Of a stretch of 18,659 nt of DNA, positions 1-7,733 are shown piece after piece. The DNA is from Bacteroidota bacterium (lineage in GTDB: Bacteria > Bacteroidota > Bacteroidia > Cytophagales > Cyclobacteriaceae). How positions within the stretch are numbered: the first letter of the stretch is position 1; each line of letters starts with the position of its first letter. The stretch lies in contig JAEZBX010000103.1 in NCBI GenBank assembly GCA_023412765.1, forward strand, positions 1-18,659. The letters run 5' to 3'. Made by a program: the position numbers and the translations under genes. A model generated the notes under the pieces. That model saw only the letters and a list, made by a program, of their open reading frames with translations. It searched no databases and had not been told where the DNA came from.

Positions 1-126
1 GAATTGAAAGAATCCGAAGAGAAGCAAATGCTGTATACACCTCGCGATAAGTTCGAATATCTTCTCGAGAAAAACCCATTGCTGAAGGAAATGCGGGATC
101 GGCTTGGGCTGGACCCTGATTTTTAG
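1..126 (+). CDS. C-terminal end of a protein, probably DNA polymerase III subunit gamma/tau (DnaX)
   Basis: The reading frame is open from the first base of the window to a TAG at 124-126 and gives 41 residues. The tail is charged and contains YTPRDKFEYLLEKNP followed by LLKEMRDRLGLDPDF. From memory, a closing pattern of the form 'KNP, then a short helix, then hydrophobic/acidic end' is seen at the C-terminus of Bacteroidota DnaX (clamp-loader tau/gamma subunit); this is recognition by eye, not an alignment. No catalytic domain is inside the window, so the assignment stays tentative. The gene converges on the minus-strand gene ending at 282. A tandem heptamer array begins 5 bases after the stop, and no convincing hairpin terminator is visible. 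Confidence 0.5.
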   Translation, partial: ELKESEEKQMLYTPRDKFEYLLEKNPLLKEMRDRLGLDPDF

Positions 127-130
127 GAAC

Positions 131-193
131 AGTAAGTAGTTAGTGGTAAGTAGTAAGTGGTAAGTAGTAAGTAGTAAGTAGTAAGTAGTGAGT
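131..193. repeat. Tandem heptamer array, 9 units of RGTAAGT
   Basis: Nine consecutive 7-bp units in perfect register: AGTAAGT (five copies), GGTAAGT (two), AGTTAGT and AGTGAGT. The array starts 5 bp after the stop codon of the partial gene at the left edge. It is one of several period-7 arrays found only between genes in this window. Confidence 0.9.
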
Positions 194-225
194 GGTCGAG
201 CGTGCACACGGGGGCGACGCACACG

Positions 226-245
226 GATAACTGATAACTGATAAC
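226..245. repeat. Tandem heptamer array, three units of GATAACT
   Basis: GATAACT is repeated at 226-232 and 233-239, with GATAAC at 240-245. It faces the array at 131-193 in roughly opposite sense across a 30-nt GC-rich spacer that contains TCGAGCG (196-202) and the near-palindrome CGTGCACACG (201-210). Confidence 0.8.
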
Positions 246-281
246 GCATTCGCCTACCGTAAGATATTAGACGAACAACCT

Positions 282-1538
282 TCATCGGCCATAGATATCC
301 TGCATAGTCATCGAATCGCCGTGTGCACTTCGCGTTTTAAGAACGCCGATGTGGTAGAGCATCCCTACCGTTGTAAGAGCAAAGATGAGTACGTAACCCA
401 GATTCATCAGCGCTAAATTGTACGAGAAAGAAATGTGGTAGGCAGCGATGTCATAACCGAATACCAAAACACCTGTCCAGATGCTTCCCATCAAAAACCA
501 GGATCCATCCTTTTCAAAAATTAGCGCACGCACAACCATGGTAACACCATAAAGTATTACAAAGACAGCAACGAAGAGGTAAATCGATATCCACCGCGTG
601 TAAACAATTGCTGGCGTCAGCAGTGTGAATACGGTGAAGAATCCGTTGAGCGATACAACCAAATACGTGAGCACGATATTGCTGATATCATTAAATAGCT
701 CATGGAAGAATAGCGCAGCCCAGACTACAGTAAGATATAGGGTTATATACTCCGTTTTCACAGACCACTCCCAGTCGATACCAGGAAAAATCCATGCCAT
801 AGGGTAAACGTTAGAAAATACGGTTCGTATCGACCAGGTCAAACACAACAACGCAAAATAAAGAACAACCTGTTTTTTGTTCTGACGGAAATAATAAAAG
901 ATCAACAACAACCCCGAAAGAAGAAGGACTATGCTTAGCGCGATACTGCTTCCCATCGCCCAATTGAAATGAGCTCGCACGGTGTCGCCCGTACCGAGAT
1001 AAATTGTACGGGATGCACCGCCTTTGTAATGATGATAGTTGGCAATCTGCAACACCAAATGCAGTGTATCAGTAGTGGCAGAGTATTCAGCGAGCTGGTA
1101 TATCCATTGCGGCTTTGAGTCTTCAGAATTCTCACTAACAGTTCCAGCTGACGCAATCAGACTTCCATTTACCCAAAGGTTGTAACTATTATTCAGCGGG
1201 GGTATCTCAAAAGTCCAATCCTTAGAGTGCGGCGGCAAAATAACAGATAGCCAATACGTTGCACATCCCGTTCCGCGACCTCCAGAGCGCATGTCGTTCC
1301 ACATGGAGGGAAATGGCACAGGACGTCCATCTTTGATTTTTTGACTATTGGTTTCGAGGATTTTGTTTTCAATAAAAAGCCACTCGCCCTTTAAAGGTAA
1401 GCGGTTGGAAAAGTCCCAGTCGCGCGCGTCAATAATTCCTGTTTTAAGAACGGCTTGGGCTTTAACTGTAAAGGCAGGGTCTGCATAAAGAAATGCAATC
1501 AAACCCGAGAGCGCAATAAACATCCGCCATGCGAACAT
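282..1538 (-). CDS. 7TM-DISM-type membrane sensor protein lacking an output domain
   Basis: The protein has 418 residues and begins with a hydrophobic segment (about 6-19), probably a signal anchor or signal peptide. Residues about 30-185 form a beta-rich extracytoplasmic region with LKGEW near 49, ATYWLSVILP near 93 and YNLWVNGSLIASAG near 119. This resembles the galactose-binding-like sensor fold that often precedes 7TM-DISM modules. Seven hydrophobic segments follow (about 196-217, 224-243, 265-285, 289-309, 317-338, 348-366, 374-395). In 7TMR-DISM receptors the module normally leads into a kinase, cyclase or phosphatase domain. Here the chain ends about 20 residues after the last segment, so any signalling partner must be a separate protein. 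ATG start at 1538; an in-frame ATG at codon 6 is an alternative. The ligand is unknown. Confidence 0.72.
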   Translation of the reverse strand: MFAWRMFIALSGLIAFLYADPAFTVKAQAVLKTGIIDARDWDFSNRLPLKGEWLFIENKILETNSQKIKDGRPVPFPSMWNDMRSGGRGTGCATYWLSVILPPHSKDWTFEIPPLNNSYNLWVNGSLIASAGTVSENSEDSKPQWIYQLAEYSATTDTLHLVLQIANYHHYKGGASRTIYLGTGDTVRAHFNWAMGSSIALSIVLLLSGLLLIFYYFRQNKKQVVLYFALLCLTWSIRTVFSNVYPMAWIFPGIDWEWSVKTEYITLYLTVVWAALFFHELFNDISNIVLTYLVVSLNGFFTVFTLLTPAIVYTRWISIYLFVAVFVILYGVTMVVRALIFEKDGSWFLMGSIWTGVLVFGYDIAAYHISFSYNLALMNLGYVLIFALTTVGMLYHIGVLKTRSAHGDSMTMQDIYGR

Positions 1539-1865
1539 ATCACAAGTAGTTAAGCGTTTCGTACGGGGTTGTGCAGATCGCCGGAGAGGAAAATATCAGC
1601 GCTCTAAGAGAGGAATTAATCAGTAAGCAAGATACTAAAAAGAGGCCGCTTTTCCCGGTTTCAAAACATAAATAACTGTCCAATAAGGGCCCTAAATCAC
1701 CTGAAAACGCGCTTTTTCAACAGATTCGACCAACTGCATTTTCTTCCTGCGACTATCGCTTAAAATGCCAATCCAACCAAAAAAATTAACGCCGTTCCAG
1801 GCCATTCTGCAGCACCTTTCAGCAGCCATTTTTAAGAAACGTGGACGTTAGAAGCCTTTGTGGAA
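1539..1865. other. Gene-free stretch of 327 bp
   Basis: No convincing gene is visible between the start of the 7TM protein and the stop of the HerA-like gene. The longest feature is a 45-codon minus-strand frame (1692-1829, beginning MAAERCCRMAW). It has no recognisable family and no promoter match, so it is not called. Short inverted repeats occur (for example AAAAG/CTTTT around 1638-1653), but none makes a good terminator. The region presumably carries the promoter of the 7TM gene, yet no TAnnTTTG box was found. Confidence 0.6.
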
Positions 1866-3398
1866 TTAGAAAAACCCTCGACTTTTGCTGGTTCTCCGTG
1901 GTGTTTTTCCAAACAACATACCAAAAACTCCGCGAACCAACTCCCGGCCTACTTGTCGAGCTACGGGCGACGACAATACTTGATCGAAAGTAGATTTCTC
2001 TTCACGTCTTGAGGTCGGCTTTGGCTTTTCTGTTTCCTCAACCTGGGCCTCGGCCATCCGGTGCTCAAGCAATTCAAATGCGCTTTGTGGATTTACGGGA
2101 TCTTTATACTTTCGATATAAATCAGATCTCTCCATCGTTCGCGCATACTCTTCACTGCCCAATGGACCCATAACCGACGCCGGGGGTCTCAAGTGCGTTA
2201 CGACAGTTTCGGTTGGTATTCCTTTTTCATTCAAAACCGTAATGAATGCCTGGCCAGTCCCGAGCTGCGTGAATTGTTTTTCCATCTCATAGAATTCGGA
2301 TGAAGGGAAAGTTTTCACCGTCTCACGCAACGCTTTTACGTCGTTTGGAGTAAATGCACGAATCACGTGGTGAACTCTGTTTCCTAATTGCGCTAAAACT
2401 GCGGGTGGTATGTCTTGAGTCAATTGGGTACAAAAGAAAACGCCGACACCCTTCGACCGTATTAGCCGGATCACCTGGTCGATCTGGTCTAGAAACGCCT
2501 TAGGCGCATCTTTAAATAAAAGGTGGGCCTCATCCAGGAAGAAGACCAGCTTAGGCTTATCGAGATCGCCCGCCTCCGGAAGGCGTTGATAAAGTTCTGC
2601 AAGCATCGCAAGCATAAAAGTGGAGAAGATGGCAGGTTGATTCTGTATGTCGGCAACGTTTAAAATACTGATCACCCCACGGCCGTCAACACGGTCAAAA
2701 AGATCATTAATGTCAAACGATGTTTCCCCGAATATTTGGTTCACGCCTTGCTGCTCCAACGACACTATTTTTCGCAGAATGGTAGATGCTGATGCCGGAG
2801 AAATTTTTCCGTAATCTGCCTTTATTTCTTTCGCGCCTGGCCCTTCCGTTAGATAGTTTAAAACTTTTTTCAGATCATCAAAATCAACGATACCCAGTTT
2901 CTTATCATCCGAATACTTGAAGAGGATGTTGAGAACACCGGTTTGTGTATCATTTAGTTCCAGAATTTTACTGAGCAATGTTGGTCCGAATTCTGTGACG
3001 GTAGCTCTCATTTGAGCACCCAGCTTTCCACTTAGAGAATATAACTCGATGGGAAATGCGGTGGGAACGAACGGGATGCCTATGGCCTCTGCCCTTTCAT
3101 TAATTTTGTCGTTGGTGGCTCCCTCCTTGGCCATACCTGAAAGGTCTCCCTTCATGTCGGGCATGAACACCGGCACACCCGCCGCAGATAATTCTTCAGC
3201 AATCAATTGCAAGGTTCGCGTCTTTCCTGACCCAGTGGCACCAGTTATTAATCCGTGCCTGTTCATCATCCTCAACGGTAAACTTACTTTTGCATCCGCC
3301 AGTATTTCTCCATTGTAAATTCCAGCGCCCAAGTGTATTGAAGGCAATGCAGTGGTATACGATTTGTTGATCGCGGCGACAAAATCTTCCTTTGACAT
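1866..3398 (-). CDS. HerA-like P-loop ATPase, DUF853 (YjgR) family
   Basis: The protein has 510 residues from the ATG at 3398. The P-loop GATGSGKT lies at 53-60 and the Walker B segment LVFFLDEAHLLF has D289/E290. A conserved stretch near 317-350 (CTQLTQDIPPAVLAQLGNRV) is typical of the HerA/DUF853 group of FtsK-HerA superfamily DNA translocases. The lysine/arginine-rich C-terminal tail (about 456-510) matches the low-complexity end usual for the family. The biological role of YjgR-type proteins is not established; a hexameric DNA-translocating ATPase is inferred from the superfamily. The frame can be extended seven codons to a TTG at 3419, but ATG at 3398 is the better start. No nuclease gene such as nurA is adjacent. 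A hairpin-rich leader lies upstream. Confidence 0.88.
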   Translation of the reverse strand: MSKEDFVAAINKSYTTALPSIHLGAGIYNGEILADAKVSLPLRMMNRHGLITGATGSGKTRTLQLIAEELSAAGVPVFMPDMKGDLSGMAKEGATNDKINERAEAIGIPFVPTAFPIELYSLSGKLGAQMRATVTEFGPTLLSKILELNDTQTGVLNILFKYSDDKKLGIVDFDDLKKVLNYLTEGPGAKEIKADYGKISPASASTILRKIVSLEQQGVNQIFGETSFDINDLFDRVDGRGVISILNVADIQNQPAIFSTFMLAMLAELYQRLPEAGDLDKPKLVFFLDEAHLLFKDAPKAFLDQIDQVIRLIRSKGVGVFFCTQLTQDIPPAVLAQLGNRVHHVIRAFTPNDVKALRETVKTFPSSEFYEMEKQFTQLGTGQAFITVLNEKGIPTETVVTHLRPPASVMGPLGSEEYARTMERSDLYRKYKDPVNPQSAFELLEHRMAEAQVEETEKPKPTSRREEKSTFDQVLSSPVARQVGRELVRGVFGMLFGKTPRRTSKSRGFF

Positions 3399-3504
3399 CT
3401 CTGAATTGGTTTTATGCAATTTATAATTGAAAGATCACAGTACCGATTCTACACATAGATTTTCGGCAGGAATTATATTTACAGCCCAGGGAGAACTGTG
3501 ATAC

Positions 3505-3558
3505 AAGCCTTTGTTGTTGTTCTTCACCAACAAGGGCTTAGGTCGCAGGGCGGCCTAA
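3505..3558. other. Two overlapping inverted repeats upstream of the HerA-like gene
   Basis: Hairpin A pairs AAGCCTTTGTTG (3505-3516) with CAACAAGGGCTT (3528-3539): 11 of 12 positions match, with an 11-nt loop. Hairpin B pairs TTAGGTCGC (3538-3546) with GCGGCCTAA (3550-3558): 8 of 9 match, the ninth can be a G-T type pair, and the loop is 3 nt. The arms share 3538-3539, so both cannot form completely at once. They lie downstream of a terminator-like hairpin and 100-160 nt upstream of the HerA-like start. Leader RNA structure or a repeat remnant are both possible. Confidence 0.5.
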
Positions 3559-3571
3559 AGCTAGTAATGAA

Positions 3572-3598
3572 AAATGGCCCGAAAATAACAGGCCATTT
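3572..3598 (-). terminator. Terminator-like hairpin after the DUF3078 gene
   Basis: AAATGGCC (3572-3579) and GGCCATTT (3591-3598) form a perfect 8-bp stem around an 11-nt loop. In the minus-strand reading the second arm runs into a short T-rich stretch (ATTTTTC). It sits 26-52 nt past the stop of the DUF3078 gene, which fits intrinsic termination. The T tract is short, so strength is uncertain. Confidence 0.6.
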
Positions 3599-3623
3599 CT
3601 CTAAATAAGTCTTAAACCAGGGC

Positions 3624-4538
3624 TTATTTGTCCTCGTAGTTCTGGAATGAATAAGCAAAGCCGAGGTTGAAAACCTGGCTTACCTGGGCGCCCGAATCCT
3701 GGTCGTAGTCATACAACAAAATTCCACCTAGTCCTACAGTGATGAACCGGTTGACTTTTGCATTAAACATCAAATCCAGGCGGTGATCAATGGTTTTTAG
3801 TGCCAGCGTTTCATAATTAGCGTAAAGCAGGTAACGCCATTTGAGATTGAGATTGGGTGCAATGTCTTTGTCAAATTCGGCAGTTGTTTGGAAAGCAAGC
3901 CATTCAAAGCGAGTCTCATCAGGAGGTTCGACTCCATAAGGAGCGACCGGATCAACTGCAGGAATAAACCGTTCAGGGTCCCTTACGATGGTTACTCTTG
4001 GAGCGAATGGCGAAATCCGGACCCTGAAATATTCCACGGGATGGTATTCGGCGCCTAGTGCCAACGTTATAAAGGCCGGCGCGAAGAAGTCAGATATAGT
4101 AATGGATTGCTCTACGCCGTTAGGGTCCTCCTCGTAGCGATATCCTTTGCTAAATTGGGTTGCAAAGTTCAACGAAGAAAAGAGACCCCAATCGTCGCTG
4201 AGTTTATATCCGTACTTGGTATCGAGGTATATCCGATCAAGCGTCTTTCGGTATCCCTGCCCGTCGTTCCTTACAAACCCGTAAGCAAGATCGATCTGGT
4301 TGTCCCAGCTATCGCGATCCTTGCTGTAGTTGGCTGTGTAATTGAATAAACCGTTGATACCAATAGAGTTGATTCCACCAGCCTTCCAGTTTGATGAGAA
4401 GGAAGCTTGGTTAACATTTAAGTTAAACAGCAATTTTTTTCTCCAATTAGAAAGCGTGTCAGGCTTAACGATTTGCGCGTCTACCTGCGTAGAAATCGAT
4501 AGCAGGAGTAAGAGTGCATAACAAGTATAGACTTTCAT
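3624..4538 (-). CDS. DUF3078 family protein, probable outer-membrane beta-barrel
   Basis: The protein has 304 residues, with a clear signal peptide (about 1-21, cleavage after VDA). The motif following it, LSNWRKKLLFNLNVNQASFSSNWKAGG (about 29-55), is the hallmark start of the Bacteroidota DUF3078 family. The rest alternates polar and aromatic residues in strands, for example DSWDNQIDLAYGFVRN, YGYKLSDDWGLFSSLNFATQ and LNLKWRYLLYANYETL, ending with an aromatic-rich strand (FNLGFAYSF). This is consistent with an outer-membrane barrel. Function is unknown. The stop is followed by a terminator-like hairpin, so the gene is probably transcribed apart from the HerA-like gene. ATG start at 4538, 38 bp past the stop of the receiver gene in the same direction. 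Confidence 0.88.
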   Translation of the reverse strand: MKVYTCYALLLLLSISTQVDAQIVKPDTLSNWRKKLLFNLNVNQASFSSNWKAGGINSIGINGLFNYTANYSKDRDSWDNQIDLAYGFVRNDGQGYRKTLDRIYLDTKYGYKLSDDWGLFSSLNFATQFSKGYRYEEDPNGVEQSITISDFFAPAFITLALGAEYHPVEYFRVRISPFAPRVTIVRDPERFIPAVDPVAPYGVEPPDETRFEWLAFQTTAEFDKDIAPNLNLKWRYLLYANYETLALKTIDHRLDLMFNAKVNRFITVGLGGILLYDYDQDSGAQVSQVFNLGFAYSFQNYEDK

Positions 4539-4576
4539 TTGTCCTGGGTTTTATTGAACCACAAAACAACGAAAAT

Positions 4577-4990
4577 TTAGATATTGTTTAGCTTAATTTC
4601 GTCCAAAGCTACTTCCGTAAGGGGCTTAGTTATGAATTTTATGACATGATTATTGTTAACGATCTTGTCAATGTCGCGCTTGTTATCAGAGCTGGAAAGA
4701 ATGATCACTTTGCACTTATTCCGCACAGTCTCGTTGAATTTTTCAAATTCATATAAGAAAACGAATCCATCGACAATAGGCATGTTGATATCTAGAAATA
4801 TCAAGCTGGGCAAATTCTCCGCACTTTCCTGATTCTCTCTCAAATAATCCAACGCTGCCTTTCCGGATCCCTTCACCTCAACGCGTTTGGCGAACTTCGT
4901 AATCTCAATGATACGCTTACTGATAAAATTATCAGTATCGTTATCATCTACCAGCATAACTAAGTCAATTGTCTTGGTATCGGTATGCAT
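4577..4990 (-). CDS. Single-domain response regulator (receiver domain only)
   Basis: The protein has 137 residues and is a single CheY-like receiver. The acidic pair D15/D16 (LVDDND), the phosphoacceptor D67 (FLDINMP), the switch serine at about 99 (VIILSSSD) and K122 (FITKPL) are all present, so it should be phosphorylatable. No DNA-binding or enzymatic domain follows, so it probably acts through protein contacts or phosphorelay, as do many short receivers of the 'VDDNxxDNFI' type in Bacteroidota. No histidine kinase is adjacent. The frame can start at TTG 4993, but the ATG at 4990 immediately follows and is preferred. A TAnnTTTG box lies 35-42 nt upstream. The gene could be co-transcribed with the DUF3078 gene (38-bp gap). 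Confidence 0.93.
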   Translation of the reverse strand: MHTDTKTIDLVMLVDDNDTDNFISKRIIEITKFAKRVEVKGSGKAALDYLRENQESAENLPSLIFLDINMPIVDGFVFLYEFEKFNETVRNKCKVIILSSSDNKRDIDKIVNNNHVIKFITKPLTEVALDEIKLNNI

Positions 4991-5024
4991 CAATAATTAA
5001 AAAATGTCATGTAAACACTAAACA

Positions 5025-5032
5025 CAAAAATA
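5025..5032 (-). promoter_or_regulatory. Candidate -7 box (TATTTTTG) for the receiver gene
   Basis: On the minus strand this reads TATTTTTG, a perfect match to the Bacteroidota -7 consensus TAnnTTTG. A start about 7 nt downstream would give a leader near 30 nt to the ATG at 4990. No TTG is found at the expected -33 spacing, so only half the promoter is supported. Confidence 0.4.
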
Positions 5033-5116
5033 TCCTTTTTTGCAATATACCCGTAAATGCAAATCAAATTCCCCCTATACAGGTAATAAATAGTCGAAAA
5101 GGCTACAAAAAGGAGA

Positions 5117-6952
5117 TTATCGGCCTTGTATTTTGATCTTTTCGCCGATGGCAAGGTTGAAGTCTTTCTTATTATTCCACTCCATGAGTTGTTTGATTGT
5201 TACGCCGTATTTGCGCGCAATACCATATAGGGTATCAGAATTTTTTACCTCGTGCTCAATAGATGTTCGACCGACTAAATTTTCCTCAATAGGCTGGCTT
5301 TCAGAAACCTTAAGAATCTGCCCAGGTCTGATTCCATCCTGTAAGTTCAAATTGTTCCATTCCACAATATCCATCACGCCAACGTTGTAGTTGTGGGCAA
5401 TTCCATATAATGTTTCTTTCGGCTTTACAACGTGCTCCTTGTGTTTAGAAGGCACCACGACAATGCTATTTGGCGCGTCTCCGGCTGAATCGCTGGCCAG
5501 TTCCATTTCTGGTTGTAAGATTTGCGCGGAATCAATAGGATTTTGACCAGATTCCTCCTTCTCAGCCGCTGTAAAAGACGAATCGGAGACTTGGTTAGCT
5601 TCTGCAGGTACGGTCTCCGTTGGCTGATCTGCGGCCGGCGTCTCAATTTTTTCTGGTGAGGCACCCCATGCAAACGTTTCTGTTCGGTCTACCTCAATAA
5701 TTTCGTCCGTTACCTCCTTATCCGCATTTCTGGGCTTCTTCGAAGCTAACCAAATAGTAGTACCCGGTTTCAATCGGTCACCAGAATTAATTCTGTTGAA
5801 TCGCCTCAGTTTCTTAAGTTTTACACCATACCGCTGACTAATCTTCCACAGATTATCATCTTCTGAAACCTGGTGATACGCTTTCTCTCCGCGCCCACGT
5901 TTTTTCCCCAGCAGATAATATTCACCCGCTTCGATCTTGGAATTCCTGGTTATATCATTCCATGCTAGAAAGTCTGCCAGTGGAACTCCTGCCCTGCTTG
6001 CCAGCGCTGCAGGCGTTTCGCTCGCGACAGATCTGATTGCTTTAATGCCATTGATCTTTGTTCTCTCAGATGTTACAGGTTGTACTCGAGGTTGCTCAGC
6101 GGCTTTCTGTTCTGCCTTAGCAACAATTGCAGTAGCTGGCAATTGAACCTCGGGCGAATTTGCAATCTGCGGTATGATTACCGTATATGTTTTGTCTCCG
6201 GGGATACGGCCATGCTTTGCCCACTTGTTGTAAGATTTTATTTCCTCCTCACTTACTGCCACTTCTTTTGCGATATCGCTCAAATGCTTCTTGGAGTTAT
6301 TCTCATAAACAACTGCCTTGATATTTCCATCGCCCTTTACGTCGTTCTCGAAAGCAACTTTATGCGCGAGAAACTTTTTAACATACCAATAAGTATTGCT
6401 GGTTATTTCCATGCTCCTGGCACCGCTCTGATTTTTGGGCAACGCTTTCATTGCACCACCTGCACCCATCTGATATGCCTGCAAAGCAAACAGCCAGTTA
6501 TTAAAATAAAAGTTGTTTTTCTTTATATAACGCGCAGCAGCACGTGTAGACGATACGATATTAAGTCTTTCATCAATCTCTTTGTCAACGCGGAGACCCA
6601 TTTCCACCGCAGTAAAATCCTTAAATTGCCAGAAACCAACTGCGTTGGAAACAGAGACGGCGTCGGCAATCAATGCGCTCTCCTGCAACACCAGATACTT
6701 GAAATCATCCGGCACTCGTTCTTCTTCAAATACTTTTTCGATAATAGGAAAATAGGTCTTTGCTCGTTCGACTTTTATATTGTGATGCTTCGGCGATTGC
6801 GTTAAAGCATTAACATCCTTTTGAATTTCTTTCCTGGCGTCATCGCGGATGGTTAAAGTCATCCCGGCAAATTGCATCTTATGGGGAACCTGTGGAGTCT
6901 GAGCGTGTACTGCGGCAATCGAAGCCAGCATTAATACAAAAAATAGTCTCAT
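5117..6952 (-). CDS. MltD-like membrane/periplasmic lytic transglycosylase with LysM repeats
   Basis: The protein has 611 residues. A signal peptide (1-18, ending VHAQ) precedes an SLT-type lytic transglycosylase domain (about 62-200) with catalytic Glu at 91 in LVLQES, followed by AVGFWQFKDFTA and ALQAYQMGAGG, as in MltD. Three clear LysM peptidoglycan-binding repeats lie at about 358-404, 506-550 and 565-609 (DTLYGIARKYGV-type cores ending in WNN). Two degenerate LysM-like segments lie at about 214-262 and 300-350. A Pro/Glu/Ala-rich linker (about 405-505) separates the third and fourth repeats. It should cleave peptidoglycan glycan strands with formation of anhydromuramyl ends. The 13-bp gap to the upstream O-methyltransferase gene suggests co-transcription. 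Confidence 0.93.
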   Translation of the reverse strand: MRLFFVLMLASIAAVHAQTPQVPHKMQFAGMTLTIRDDARKEIQKDVNALTQSPKHHNIKVERAKTYFPIIEKVFEEERVPDDFKYLVLQESALIADAVSVSNAVGFWQFKDFTAVEMGLRVDKEIDERLNIVSSTRAAARYIKKNNFYFNNWLFALQAYQMGAGGAMKALPKNQSGARSMEITSNTYWYVKKFLAHKVAFENDVKGDGNIKAVVYENNSKKHLSDIAKEVAVSEEEIKSYNKWAKHGRIPGDKTYTVIIPQIANSPEVQLPATAIVAKAEQKAAEQPRVQPVTSERTKINGIKAIRSVASETPAALASRAGVPLADFLAWNDITRNSKIEAGEYYLLGKKRGRGEKAYHQVSEDDNLWKISQRYGVKLKKLRRFNRINSGDRLKPGTTIWLASKKPRNADKEVTDEIIEVDRTETFAWGASPEKIETPAADQPTETVPAEANQVSDSSFTAAEKEESGQNPIDSAQILQPEMELASDSAGDAPNSIVVVPSKHKEHVVKPKETLYGIAHNYNVGVMDIVEWNNLNLQDGIRPGQILKVSESQPIEENLVGRTSIEHEVKNSDTLYGIARKYGVTIKQLMEWNNKKDFNLAIGEKIKIQGR

Positions 6953-6965
6953 AGCTTAAAAAGTT

Positions 6966-7601
6966 CTACAAAGATAATTTTCTTATCATCATAATGCCAT
7001 CTCTAATGGGAAGAAGTACATTTTCTACACGCTTATCGTCATGAATTTTTTGGTTAAATGAAATTATGGCTCTGGTGTCGGCATCAGGTCTGGCATCTAG
7101 CACTTTTCCACTCCAAAATACATTGTCAGCCAGAATGAAACCGCCGGGCCTGACCTTGTCGATCACGAGGTCAAAGTAATTGGCGTAGTTGGTTTTATCT
7201 GCATCGATAAAGACCAGGTCGAAGGCCTCATCAAGAGTTGGAATAATATCTAGCGCGTTGCCAATACGATAGTCTATTTTTTCACCATAGGGACCAAAAT
7301 AGGCTCTGACCTTTTCCTCCAACTCCTCATTGATATCTATGGTTATAATTTTCCCTCCCTCAGCAAGCCCTTCCGCAAAACATAAAGCGGAATAACCAGT
7401 GTACGTACCTATTTCCAAGACTGATTTAGGTTTAATCATCTGGCTGATCATCGATAGCACCCGCCCCTGAAGGTGCCCGGAAAGCATTCTCGGCATCAAC
7501 ACGTTGGCATGCGTGTCGCGGTTGATTTTTTTTAAACGGTCGCTTTCCGGTGTCGTATGTTGCTCAGCGTATCGTTGAAGTTGATCGTTTAATATCTCCA
7601 T
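6966..7601 (-). CDS. Class I SAM-dependent O-methyltransferase (COMT-like family 3)
   Basis: The protein has 211 residues, typical for the cation-dependent catechol/caffeoyl-CoA O-methyltransferase family. The SAM site is VLEIGTYTGYS (61-71, motif I) with the acidic end of beta-2 in TIDIN (87-91). The metal/active-site stretch FIDADKTNYANYF begins at 131 (D133 and D135), and LADNVFWSGKV (about 157-167) supplies the second metal-binding D159-N160. The C-terminal LPIRDGIMMIRK is also a family signature. The physiological substrate in Bacteroidota is not known. ATG start at 7601. A perfect TAnnTTTG box lies about 30 nt upstream. The downstream MltD-like gene starts 13 bp after the stop, so the two are likely one operon. 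Confidence 0.94.
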   Translation of the reverse strand: MEILNDQLQRYAEQHTTPESDRLKKINRDTHANVLMPRMLSGHLQGRVLSMISQMIKPKSVLEIGTYTGYSALCFAEGLAEGGKIITIDINEELEEKVRAYFGPYGEKIDYRIGNALDIIPTLDEAFDLVFIDADKTNYANYFDLVIDKVRPGGFILADNVFWSGKVLDARPDADTRAIISFNQKIHDDKRVENVLLPIRDGIMMIRKLSL

Positions 7602-7627
7602 CGTTAAGGTTGTTCGCGACCGTCGTA

Positions 7628-7635
7628 CAAATGTA
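7628..7635 (-). promoter_or_regulatory. Candidate -7 box (TACATTTG) for the O-methyltransferase gene
   Basis: The minus strand reads TACATTTG, matching TAnnTTTG. A start about 7 nt downstream leaves a leader of roughly 20 nt before the ATG at 7601. No TTG occurs at the -33 position, so the call rests on one element and on its position. Confidence 0.4.
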
Positions 7636-7733
7636 GCAGTTTGACTGACATTGACTAGATCGGATCTATCTAACGATGCTCATCAAAAATAATTATGAGT
7701 ATCCGTTTGAGTGAGGTTATAAACGACGAGAAG

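Noticed and set aside
131..245. CRISPR array
   Set aside because: The repeats are 7 bp without spacers, and no cas gene is present.
1692..1829. 45-codon minus-strand frame in the 327-bp gap (starts MAAERCCRMAWNGVNFFGW)
   Set aside because: Short, no recognised family, no promoter or ribosome-site support; a frame this long arises easily by chance.
3399..3419. TTG start at 3419 for the HerA-like gene
   Set aside because: An ATG seven codons downstream fits better; the extra residues show no conserved feature.
6080..6805. 241-codon plus-strand frame inside the transglycosylase gene
   Set aside because: Lies wholly opposite the SLT/LysM coding sequence; its Cys/Phe/Ile-rich content looks like an antisense shadow.
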